Shown in pieces: positions 46,880-56,598 of a stretch of DNA of 64,000 nucleotides (positions within the stretch are counted from its first letter, which is position 1; every line of letters begins with the position of its first letter). The notes below the pieces were generated by a model, which ran no database searches, had not been told where the DNA came from, and was given only the letters and a program-made list of their open reading frames with translations. The position numbers and the translations under genes are program-made. The DNA comes from Adiantum capillus-veneris. Taxonomy: Eukaryota > Streptophyta > Polypodiopsida > Polypodiales > Pteridaceae. Where the stretch lies: NCBI GenBank assembly GCA_014529385.2, contig CM043969.1:30708946-30772945 (forward strand). Direction: 5' to 3'.

Positions 46880-48034
46880 CATTTAATGTGGGAGAATAAA
46901 CAAAAACAAGGTTTAGAATATAGACATGTGCTTATAGATCTATCTCAACATGAAGCCAATGGTAAATGGGTCCAAATGAGAGATGGTATGTCAAAGACCA
47001 AGGCTATCCAATGGAGCTTAAAAACCTTAGGGTTAGCTTCATTGAAGAGCTCCAATGGTTAGTATTAAAATTCCTATGACCTTAGGTAAGCTATGGCTAT
47101 GCTTGAGGTGGGAAACTGGCCCAAGCTTGAGGTGATCGTCGTGCTTTTTGACTAAGATGCTTGATATGAGTGTAGTTCTTGATGCCTAAGATGATTTAAG
47201 TGCTTGTTGTGCTTGCCAACTAGGGAGCTTGAGGTGCTTGTCATGCTTGTTGACTAAGATTCTTGAGGTTCTTGATGCCTAAGATGCTTGAGGTGCTTGT
47301 TGTGCTTGCCAACTAGGGAGCTTCACGTGCTTGTGGAAACACTATCCAAGCTTGAGGTGCTTTGTCATGATTGTTGACTAAGGTGCTTGAGAGTAAGGTG
47401 TTCACAAAGTCAATCTCATCCCTACTCAAGAGGGGGTGAGCCCTAAATCTAGGGGGATGAGAGACAACACACTGTGTACACACTCACAAGGAAAGCCTAA
47501 GCCTCAAGAGGCAGCAAGAACACATGTCAAGCCCCTACCCATGTTGCCCTCAAGGTGCACCTAAATCCTATTGGTTGGCCTCCGAAGGGGTCCAATGATC
47601 AATTAGCTAATTTAATTAATTGTTTTTTCTTTTATCAAGTCCTTTCTCTCGAAGGGGAAATGAGGACACTTGTCCCTGGACTATCCTTGTTGCTTGTTAT
47701 GCCTCTTGCATGTGATTGGCTAGGCATGGAAGGTTCCAATGAGCTTCAAGCATAAGCTACACGGGGGGTCAACCAAATAAAGAAGGGGAATTTCTTGGGG
47801 GGTATACTCTCCCACACACACTGACACACACTCTCATTGTCTGAAGTGCAAAGTGCAAGAGCTCCATCTCCTTCTCCAAGCCAGTAGAGAAGCTGAGAGC
47901 CTACACAAACACTTTTGGCTATGGAGTGCAAATCCAACCAAAATCCATGCTTGAATGCTTAAGCTTGCCATCTTCTCCATCTTCATTACTATGCTATTAT
48001 GTATTCTAGCAAGAAGAGTGATGATAAGTGCTCA
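46880..48034 (+). repeat. Spacer/LTR-like unit X, copy 2
   Basis: Inverted match of 27268-28335, beginning TGTGGGAGAATAAAC. The homology also covers about 40 bp before it (AACCAACCCAAATGATTTT), so it includes the end of the preceding internal region. Short repeats with AGGTGCTTG words occupy about 47110-47390. The match stops after GAGTGATGATAAGTG at about 48034. Confidence 0.75.
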
Positions 48035-48122
48035 GGAAACCCCTCATGGCACACTTATCAAGGCGACCAAACTAGTTCAAAACTAGTCCCTAGAAAAATT
48101 TAATTGTCCATAACGTGGCCGT

Positions 48123-48927
48123 TTGAACTCCAATGATCAATTCAAAAAGACAGACATGCACCATAGATTAAGCACTTCAAATCCATGCAATCATATCCAC
48201 TCTAACCTTGGAAAACTAGGAAAGGTAAATGCCAAGAAGGGTTCATCCAATGTGAAGTATAACCAGTGGAAAGCTCTTCACAATGCCATCAAAGATCATG
48301 GTCTTGAAGGTACATCAAGAAATAAAAAAGCAGAGGTATGGGAATCACTAGACAAAGTATTTTCCTACTATGATAAGACATCCTGGGGCAAAAATGATCT
48401 GCCAAATTTCAAGAAAGTGCTCAATAACTTCAGAAGTGCAATGAAAGATTCTTGGGATCAGGAATTCACACATTACATGGTAAGTTTTTTATTTATTTTC
48501 TTACCTTTTTAATATGTACATACTTTTAGTTTGGCAGCATATGATTAATCTCATACTTACTAATTATTGACACACTTTTACTTTGCCAGCATATAATTTA
48601 CAATCACAATCCCTGGTTTGAAAGAGATGGGGCTCCCTGTCCATATGGTCTACACAAGGCATGGAGAAATCCCATTATCAAGCAAGAACCAAGTTTTTCA
48701 AGCATACAAGACATGGGGGAGGTGCAGTGAAGGCAAACAGCTTGCTTGAGGTTTTCCAATGGTTCTATAGACAAATATGTCATAGAACCAGATCAAAAAT
48801 GACAAAGAAAGCACTACTGAACTCAGATTTAGCAAATGCCTTACACAGGAACAAGCAGAAAAGACAAAATTCACATAATAGTTCATCTGCAAATGAAAAA
48901 TTCTTACAATGGCTAGCTATAAGGTAG
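48123..48927 (+). CDS. Trihelix/MADF-like DNA-binding protein gene (cassette gene 1), probably decayed
   Basis: Exon 1 (48123-48479) encodes 119 residues with tryptophans spaced as in Myb/SANT-type trihelix domains: YNQWKALHNAIKDHG, AEVWESLDKVFSYYD, FRSAMKDSWDQEF. A GTAAGT donor at 48480 and a TTTGCCAG acceptor at 48589 define a 110-bp phase-0 intron. Exon 2 (48590 on) reads HIIYNHNPWFERDGAP, then PYGLHKAWRNPII, and meets TGA at 48728. Coding character continues in another frame to 48927 (NSLLEVFQWFYRQICHR), suggesting one frameshift. The fold call is by pattern only. Such proteins accompany several plant DNA-transposon families but are also ordinary host factors. Confidence 0.45.
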
Positions 48928-50460
48928 AAAGTGGGCCAAAGTACAGGTTTGAGCAAAGTCTGTCTTCTGATGAAGGTACATCAACTTCACCCCTAAACTT
49001 CAGAAACTTCTGCTTATTGTAGCCTATCATTTGTCTCTTGAGGTCCCTAGAGTGGGCAAGCATATAGGATGCCATTGTGGAAAAATAACCAGCTCTAGAA
49101 CCAGTAAGGCCAGGGAAGAATCCAAAAATTCTGATGGCTTCCTCCTTTTCCACCAATATTAACTTCTCTAACCCTGGAGGAAGCTGATATGAACCAACAA
49201 CCTTTGTAAGTGCTTTAATTGCAAGCATTGGCAGCAATGGTTCTCTTGTAAACTTGTTATGGAATATAATGACAGTCTCTTTGTTGATCTTCCCAATAAA
49301 GTGTCCCAAGCTCTGGTTCCTTCCTAAATTTAAGGGTCTGGAACCCTTCCCCCTGCCAAGGAATTTGTCTGTGTCCAGTATTTCAATCTGCAAAAATATG
49401 TCTTGGTTAATTGTTCAGCACATTAATTAGACAAAGCAAAATGTTCATAAATATACCTTAGGAGACTCATCCTCCTCAAACAAGGCAGGTTCCCATATAT
49501 CAATGGATCTAGTTGGCCTTACTTCATAATCTCTGGTCTTTTCCTCTCCCATATGCTCTATTTTAAGCCTTTTCTGGATCTCATTGAACTCCTCTTCAGA
49601 AGGTACACCCTGTTGCTCATATCTCAGAACAATGTCATGCACATGCTTTCCAACACTCGAGCTGTCAATAAAATTTTCTGCCTCTGTGTCCAAGACTGCT
49701 AAGGGGCAAGGTGAGTAATCAATAAATCCTATGTCATTAGATCCCCACTCAGCCAAAACTGCCAAAGCATAATCTTCCCTTAGATCAAAAAGATGTTGAA
49801 TGTCATTCAGCAAAACATATTCCTTTTTGTTAACTTTGTATGTGGTAAATGTTGCTATGCAATGCAAAGGATCAAAATCTTCATCCTCAATGTCAACATT
49901 CTCCACTTTAGTGATGTTTTCTGCTTTAAATTTTGCAATGTCCAGCATCTCAGTGCTTTGTAGTTTCTCTTCCTCTTCATGGAACTCCATCTCTATCTCC
50001 TCTTCCTCCTAGTCCTCCTCAGCCTGAGAAATCTGCTTTGGAATCTGTTTGCCCTCTGGTGTTGGGAGTACACTGAAGAAAATGATAAGTCCAAGGTCAT
50101 ACTCTACCAACCGGAAATGCATATTACCATGAAATTTGCAAGGCTTTATGATCTTTTGCCAGTCTGGATGAAGGCTTGATCACTTCTTTGCAATACCTGT
50201 CCTTGAAAAGCTACCTTCTTTGCATATATCAACAAAATGAACAAGATTTTCAAGCCTGTGATCTCTGGTCAATGCTGTATATATCTCTATCAAGTCACTA
50301 ATTTGTGTGGAGAATCCATCCACAAGTACTTGAAGATCAAAGGCAGCATTAAAAATCTCTTTGACACTTTGAAATCTTGTAAGTTCATTAACTTTGTAAA
50401 GAAAAGACATTAGCCTGAGCGGTCTCTTGTATATCCTCTGTATCCATTATGAAAATCCAC
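48917..50460 (-). pseudogene. Cassette gene 2: unidentified acidic protein with a 69-bp intron
   Basis: The minus-strand frame runs from about 50448 (IQRIYKRPLRLMSFLYKVNE) through VLVDGFSTQISDLIEIYTAL. It crosses a TGA at about 50178 and a TAG at about 50010, then continues in the same frame as 49990-49458 (KKEYVLLNDIQHLFDLREDY, GFIDYSPCPLAVLDTE). Intron 49388-49456 has GT...AG ends and is phase 0. Exon 2 follows (IEILDTDKFLGRGKGSRPLN, GFFPGLTGSRAGYFSTMASY) to the stop at 48917. In total about 500 residues. I recognise no family. The clean splice and open frames indicate a gene that was functional until recently; the two stops fit CGA-to-TGA and CAG-to-TAG. Confidence 0.55.
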
Positions 50461-50725
50461 AAATGTCACTGAAAGAGAAAAGAGAAGTCCATCAAGACAT
50501 TAAGAAATAGACATGACATGGTGTGTAAATTTCTTCTATGACTAAAATATATAAATAAACTACCCTTCCTTCATAATGCAAAAAACTAATAATGGTTTAT
50601 AAACAAGTATGCAAGTTGTAAATCTAAGAAAGCAAGAAAGAATTACATCAAATTGTGTCACTTGCTAATTTGTGTCACTTACTACGCGAGTTGTGAGGGT
50701 TAGGAGAAAGTTGGCACTCAATAAA

Positions 50726-51298
50726 TTCACGCACGGCGTGACACTTGGTACGCGAAATCCTCGTGCTAGGAAGAGGTCGACACCTTCAAAATTCGCGCAC
50801 GGGGTGTCACGGGGTGTCGCTTGGAGGGTTGGAGGCTTTATTTCTAAGCCTTGTGAAGCACAATAAGCGGAAAGGCGGGTTGGGTAAGTTGTTTATATGG
50901 CCAAAAACGCCACCTCGGGGGGTGTGCAAAGCGGTTTCCGCCTCGAAGTGTGTGCCCAATGGCTAGTATGTGCCTAGGGAGGAGCGGTGTGCCTAGGGAC
51001 TTGCGCATAGCACCCTATACAAACCCAAGAAGATCCTCAAAACCCAAATCGAGCGCATTCTGAAGGAGATTTTACCCGGTTCTAGCGGCGCTTCCACAAC
51101 CCGATTCTACCCGCGCTTTTGTGAAGACATCACTCCCTTCATCATTTCGCGTATGGGGTGTCACATATAATGTGTACCCCCAAGTCCACCAGGAGGATTT
51201 TACCATGTGTTTGTATGCCTACAGCTTGTCACTCCGTGCGCGAGCCGCTTGGACATTGAAAGCTTCCAATGCTATGGTTATTGCGCACGGGGTGTCAC
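50726..51298 (+). repeat. Four iteron-like copies of a 19-bp GC-rich motif upstream of the H3-Ulp1 gene
   Basis: Copies related to TTCGCGCACGGGGTGTCAC occur at 50726-50744 (two changes plus one), 50792-50810 (exact), 51146-51164 (CGTATGG variant) and 51281-51298 (TTGCGCACGG variant). All are on the plus strand, 0.18-0.75 kb before the ATG at 51475. The region 50470-51430 is otherwise non-coding, GC-richer than its surroundings. The spacing is irregular. They may be protein-binding sites or simply a dispersed repeat. Confidence 0.6.
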
Positions 51299-51474
51299 CA
51301 TCCATTGCCAACACGGCCAGAGGCTTTTCTATTGTTCTTTGTGAAAGTAATAGGAAAAATTATATATACATCTTTTAATTTTCTTATAATAGTAAAAATT
51401 ATATATACATCTTTTACTTTTATTACTAATGTTTGTTGTTTGTTGTGCAACAATTATTCCTATTCCTTTTGAGG

Positions 51475-52038
51475 ATGCCAAGGACCAAGAAGACTGCAAG
51501 GAAGGTTGATGAGCCTCTATCCAAAGATGAAGAAGAAGTTCCTCAGCCTAGCAAAGCTTCAGCTAGTACTTTACCAAACCAACCATCCACTTCCAAAGTT
51601 CCTGGAAAACCTACCTCTGCTGGCACAAAGAAGAGCACATCTCAGAGGAAGGATTCTTCTCTACCTGACCCTAAACCAAGAAAAAGGAAAGCTACACATC
51701 AGAGGAAAGCTTCCAAGCCTCTGCAGCTTAAGCCTCTCCTTACAAAGAGAAAGTTCAAGTAGGGGGTCAAATGTCTAAGAGAGATAAGGAAGGCCATAAA
51801 GGCCATCAATCTTGCAATTCCCAAACTGCCCTTCTAGAGACTGTGTAGACAAGTTGTAGAGGAGTACAAGATTTCCATGAGGTGGACTAGAACTGCATTG
51901 GCATGTATCTAGGAGGCTTCTAAGGACTTTATGATTGAGCTTTTCCAAGATTCCTATATCTGTCCAGCTCATGCCCATAGGGTTACTTTGATGGACAAAG
52001 ACATGATCACTCTCAGGAGGCTGAGATACAGGTTTTCA
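51475..52038 (+). other. H3-like domain of the fusion gene, with three amber codons
   Basis: Relative to canonical H3 the frame is ungapped from position 43 to about 130. The three TAGs fall at the equivalents of P43, Q68 and Q93, each 25 codons apart. Residues equivalent to K56, K79, C110 and H113 are retained. Loop 1 has canonical length, unlike plant CENH3, and the KLPF motif is of canonical type. An earlier in-frame ATG at 51433 would add 14 hydrophobic residues; I prefer 51475 because it reproduces the H3 N-terminus. Confidence 0.8.
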
Positions 52039-52710
52039 AAAATTTTGGAGCCTGTCCCTATGCATGATATAAAGGCATTCAATATTCTCAACATTCCTCC
52101 ATGGAGGAAGTCCAAGGAGCGTGAAGTAGGAGTTCTTTATATTAATGAAGAAGAGGAAAAGGAAAGGGAAAAGAGAGCCAAGGAAGACAAAGAAACTGCA
52201 GAGAGAAAGGATCTTGACCTATTGGAACCTCAGCTAGTGCCCCTCTTGAGGAGTGTGAATCCTACTAGTTCTGTTGTCACTCTATTCAATGAGGAGGATC
52301 CTAGGGAGGATTACAATTCACTTGACTCTGAGACCTTGGAAATTCTCAAGGACTGGACCAAGGAGATCAATTCTCCACTCCTTATCACATGCCTCAGGTT
52401 GTTTTTGTTTTCGTCTATTTTTTTGTTTATAGCAAGAACTCTTTATATAACAATATCTTGTACCAGGTTAATGATGCATACATATGAGCCAGACCTTCAA
52501 CAAAAGGTGGACTTTTTAGACCCTTCTATCTCTCACCTTCTTAGGAGAGAGACAAACATTAGAGAGCTCACAAAGTGGTTGACTCATGTGGACTTGGAAA
52601 TCTGTGAAATTTTCTTGATTTCTTATCATGAGAGGTAAGTTTCCTACCTACGCCTTGTGAAGAGAATTGCTAATTCATGTTAGAAGGCTAACTGAGGCTT
52701 GTTTTTATAG

Positions 52711-53340
52711 CTCACATTGGAGTTTAATTGCAATTGATATTGTGAAAAGAAAATGCTACTTTGTCAATTCTCTTGCTGGAGTACATGGTCAAGCAAAATT
52801 GTAAGTATAGCAGCAGACACATTTTGTAAACCACAAGCACATACTTTTAGTAAAGCAGAACCTCATTTATAAAGAATTTTGGACAGTGCTGCTACAAGAT
52901 TTATAGAGACACTGGAGAATTGTCCACCCATGCCACAGATGCTGAATGAAATCCAATTTGCAGTTGTGAAGGTTGGAATTCTTTATGCTTTGTTCACTTC
53001 AATGGATTATCCTCAAAGATTTTTTCCCATAAATACATGTAATGAATTGCAGGTTCCAATCCAGCCTGAAAGCCATTCATGTGGATGGAGGGTAGTGACA
53101 AATGCCAAGCTCCTCTTGTACTTCATATACTGCAATGACAATCAGGATATAGAAGTATAGCATATTTCATATTTTCCAGCTGTATTTTTTCTCATTTTAT
53201 TGTTCCTAAAACTTGCTTTCTATTGCCTTGTATTGATCAACAGAGAGTGCTACAGTGAGAACCATGTATGGTTGACAAGAGCAAGGATTATCAAGTATAT
53301 GATTGAAGCAAATGGACAACTACAAGAGGTATTTAAAGAT
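52711..53340 (+). other. Ulp1/C48 peptidase domain of the fusion gene (exons 3-5)
   Basis: HWSLIAIDIVKRKCYFVNSL holds the catalytic His and the Asn in the Asp position. VPIQPESHSCGWRV holds the oxyanion Gln and the nucleophile Cys, followed by KLLLYFIYCN. The last exon border (53155-53247) is the least certain: AG at 53246-53247 keeps the frame. The domain looks intact apart from Asp-to-Asn. Confidence 0.8.
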
Positions 53341-53622
53341 GATTATGTTGAAGATAAGGGGAAAGCAAAGCTGAGTGGTGAGCAGGAAAAGGAAAGTGAA
53401 GCGGAAGAAGAGAGTGGTGAGCAGGAAAAGTCAAGTGAAGAGATGGATGATAAGAGAAAGAGGAAGCAGCCTTCAAGCCCTCCTGCCAAAGAGCCCTCTT
53501 CAAAAACAAAATCTCCCAGGACAAAAGATCCCACTTCAAAAACAAAATCTCCTGCAAAAGCACCAACCCCATTAAGGAAGTCCCCTAGGGACAAGAAAAC
53601 TCTTGGCAGAAAACTATTCTAG

Positions 53623-53961
53623 CTTATTGTAGCCCACTTGTATCAAGCTTCCCAGTTCTCTATTGTATCCAATTGTCTATTCTATAGCCCACTTGTAACA
53701 AATTGGCCCTTGTATGGACCCTTGTATGTAAGTGCAAATATTTGAAATTGAATACATTTTGATCACCTTGTTTTAAGACTCTGTTACAAAATCAAATCAT
53801 TGAAGTAAAATCAAATCATTGGATGTTTGGAAAAGTTGCATTTCAATAACAAAATAAAGATCCTTTTAGATCATGTGATACAAAATAAGATCCTTGCAGG
53901 TCATGTGATACAAAATAAGATCCTTGTAGGGCATGTGTTACAAAATTTCCTTGAAGGAAGT
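53623..53961. other. 3' flank of the fusion gene
   Basis: AT-rich, with TTGTATGGACC/TTGTATGTAAG words and a tandem-like triplication of AAATAAGATCCTTG..GTCATGTG at about 53867-53945. No ORF. Confidence 0.55.
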
Positions 53962-53965
53962 TTAA

Positions 53966-55286
53966 CACTAGAATGGTAACAGGACACTTTTATGTCCTGT
54001 TAAGTGACCATTTTGCTTGAATTGTTTGAAGAGTATGAAAATGAATTTTTAGGTGCTATATATCCACAAAGTTGCCTTATGAGCTGAAAAAAACTTAGCA
54101 TTTTTTTTTTAGTATCGATCTCAGCATTAACCTTACTCTTGCACAACATTTTTGAACCTAAACTGTGTGAAAAAACGGGTCTTGTTTTTGGCTTTTTTTC
54201 AATTTTTGGCAACTATAGCACTCTAAACTTCATGTTTGTGAGGTTAAGATGGCTAGAGGTTAGTCATTCATAGTTCTCAACATGTTCTGATGCTTGTAGG
54301 GAGAGCTATGTGTTAAAATTGAAAGTTATGACCAATTTACAAGAATTGCATAATCCTGCTTTTTGGCTAGAATTTGCACTTTTATGATTTTTTTGGTGGC
54401 TTTCTTGATATCCAAATTCAATTTTTATTGTGTAAGTGTAATGTATAACATAAAGCTAATCTTCCTTGAGTTTTGGGGGACCTAATATGCTATATAGCAT
54501 AGTATATGATGATGGTTGAGTTTTTTGATTGCTGAAGAATACGATACATTTTAGAGTAGCAAGTATAACTTTCTCAATATTGCCAGTTTCTTAGGCCAAT
54601 TGTGTGTATTTTGTAGGTAGTAACCATATCTAATCATAGACTACAAACTTGGCTAGATATTGAGTAGTTTCTATGGGTTTCTAGAGGTCATAATGCTAAA
54701 CCCAGTTTTTTCATGTTTGTTGTATTTAGCACTTTATCATTGCCCCCAAGGTTCCAATTGTAAGATATCCATTATCCTTTTTACATGCTTCATGGCTCCT
54801 TTTGAATCCAGAGGCCCAAAGGGAACTAAGAAAACATGTATATAGTATTTGTATTGAGTGTGACTATAGAAACTTTGATGATAGGTCCGCAGAATGGAAA
54901 AAATGCAACTTTTTTGTACCTTTTTTTTTTGCCCAAAAAAAAATTAGTGAGGTAAAAGCAACCATATGTTTTGGTCACCAACCCATTGAAGTTAAAGGGG
55001 AATTTTATCTCATGTCCTACAAAAATCTCCACTCTTATTTATATGCAATCAACCGTAAGACATTGTTGTTTTGGGAAAAATGCACTGGTCCATCAACTTT
55101 GGAGGCTTGTAGTGACCAAGGGATGAGAAAAATTACAAGTTTCTCATTTTTTCCATATGTAGTAGTTATTGAACTATAAGCTCATGAAAGGATGTTTCAA
55201 AATGAGTGGATCTACTATGGTTTTGGAATTTTTTCCAAAAACCCTGAAAGGACACTTTTATGTCCTGTTAGGTTACCATTCTAGTG
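53966..55286 (+). mobile_element. TTAA-flanked DNA transposon, copy A (1321 bp)
   Basis: Perfect 15-bp terminal inverted repeats CACTAGAATGGTAAC (53966-53980) and its complement (55272-55286), flanked by TTAA on both sides (53962-53965, 55287-55290). A subterminal hairpin with 9-bp arms (AACAGGACA / TGTCCTGTT, 6-nt loop) lies at 53978-54001, and a shorter form near the right end at 55250-55270. A plus-strand ORF (54802-55179, AEWKKCNFFVPFFF) is partly mirrored in copy B but resembles no transposase. TTAA duplications are characteristic of piggyBac; Sola3 is an alternative. It is non-autonomous. Confidence 0.85.
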
Positions 55287-55376
55287 TTAAGGCACCAAAT
55301 GTACAATGCGATCCAAGATGTCCTTGCATTGTAGCCTCTTTTCATTTCTTTTTGATACCTACAAAAACAATCCAAG

Positions 55377-56598
55377 TTAAATAAAGAACCAATAAGAGAA
55401 CAAGAGACGTTTAGGCATAACAATTACCTTTCCACCATTTACTTGAAAGCAGAATGTTGTGGGCAGTTCAATTTCATCATTTTGCAGGTCCAATCTCAAT
55501 TGATGTAAGCTACACATGCCTCTTATCTTTACAATTGACAGATGCTCATTGTTTACCCATATATCAATGTCTTCTATTGGGCTGTCAATACATGAATTCC
55601 TCCATGTCTTGATCAAGTGGAGTTATAAGCTGACCACCAACATAGTGCCATCTTCTGTAATAAAGTGACATAATGAAGTTTTGTGTCCCTATCATGTATT
55701 TGCAAGAAATTGAGCCAGCTTGCACATTACAAGTGATTCCATTCACTGTTTTGGTGTTCCAACCCTCATCCACAAATTCAAGTACATTTGCTAAGTCTAA
55801 AGTCTTCACTGAAAACATTGTTCTAGATTTTCTGACTTCAGCATTAGAGAAGAAGTCTACAAAAACTGTAATGGGCATGAATATAGAAATTCTACTCTGT
55901 TTGCTTGCTATGTTTGCTTTCAAACACTTTTGAATCTCACAAAACAGTTTGCACCTATAGCCCTCACTTGTATTTGAGCTAGGGAGTTACCATTCTCCAC
56001 TTTTGAAATCAGGCAAGTCTAGCTTGGTTGTGGCTCCAAGTTCTCCAGTCCTTCTAGGTGGAACATAATAATGGTCAAAGAAGAATATTCCATTCTCTGC
56101 CAGTGAACCCTTAGTCCTTCCCTTGTATATTTCTTCACCAATTGATCCATGACACAGATCCATAATATTTATAACACATTCTACTGGCTGCCATTCCATA
56201 ATGTTTGAAGGATACAAATCCGTACAACAAATAACCTTATACAACATGCATTACAAATAAGGATTTAAGTTAAGAGACTTACAGTTTGGTCTATGTAATG
56301 GCAAAACAGAACTCTCTGAGTCAATATGCAGATATTTATGCATGTACACATGCTGCACCAGCACCTCTTTGATTGATTTTTTGTTGTCGCCAAAGCTGAA
56401 ATCTTTAACAATACCCTTCCATCCCGCCAAGAAAGAGTTTTTGGTGGAAGACTTTATTCTCTTGTTCTGTTGCATCAGTATCCACGTTCCTTTGTGTATA
56501 GTTATTGGAATCCATTATCCATTTTGATCAATCGTGTTGTAAGTGACAATGGCTTCAATGGAAGTTCTTGGTCGTTTTGATCGTGATGAAGATTCCAT
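55377..56598 (-). pseudogene. Cassette gene 4: unidentified multi-exon gene
   Basis: It starts at ATG 56598 (MESSSRSKRPRTSIEAIVTY). One TAA (probably from CAA) comes before the same frame continues (HKGTWILMQQNKRIKSSTKN, GWKGIVKDFSFGDNKKSIKE). A GTAAGT donor near 56290 and further coding blocks follow: 56247-55987 (MEWQPVECVINIMDLCHGSI, then ENGIFFFDHYYVPPRR), 55923-55585 (FVDEGWNTKTVNGITCNVQA) and 55616-55377 (WVNNEHLSIVKIRGMCSLHQ, LPTTFCFQVNGGKVIVMPKR). Introns and one frame change separate them; I could not place every splice site. No family is recognised. It converges on the H3-Ulp1 gene, with transposon A between them. Confidence 0.45.

Larger units (their letters stand above)
51475..53622 (+). 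pseudogene. Histone H3-like domain fused to a Ulp1/SENP (C48) protease domain (cassette gene 3)
   Basis: Five exons (51475-52397, 52467-52634, 52711-52800, 52887-53154, 53248-53622) with GT-AG introns give exactly 608 codons. Residues 1-10 are MPRTKKTARK, matching the H3 tail around K4 and K9. Residues 11-95 are an extended basic tail. Residues 97-186 align with the H3 core without gaps (CLREIRK, KLPFxRL, EASKDFMIELF, CPAHAHRVTLMDKD). After an acidic linker comes the peptidase: H366-W, N383, Q453 and C459. The H-to-N (17) and Q-to-C (6) spacings equal those of yeast Ulp1 H514-D531 and Q574-C580; the catalytic Asp is Asn. The C-terminal 60 residues are Lys/Ser/Pro-rich with TKSP repeats, like linker histone tails. 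TAG codons at 51760, 51835 and 51910 interrupt the H3 part. Members of C48 remove SUMO-like modifiers; the role of this fusion is unknown. Confidence 0.8.

Noticed and set aside
51760-51912. Introns removing the three TAG codons
   Set aside because: The translation across them aligns with H3 without gaps, so no sequence is left to be spliced out.
51475-52038. Centromeric H3 (CENH3)
   Set aside because: The tail is long as in CENH3, but loop 1 has canonical length, KLPFxRL is of canonical H3 type, and the domain continues into a protease.
55987-56247. BAH-type domain in cassette gene 4 (IFFFDHYYVPP)
   Set aside because: Only a loose resemblance over a dozen residues; not enough for a domain call.
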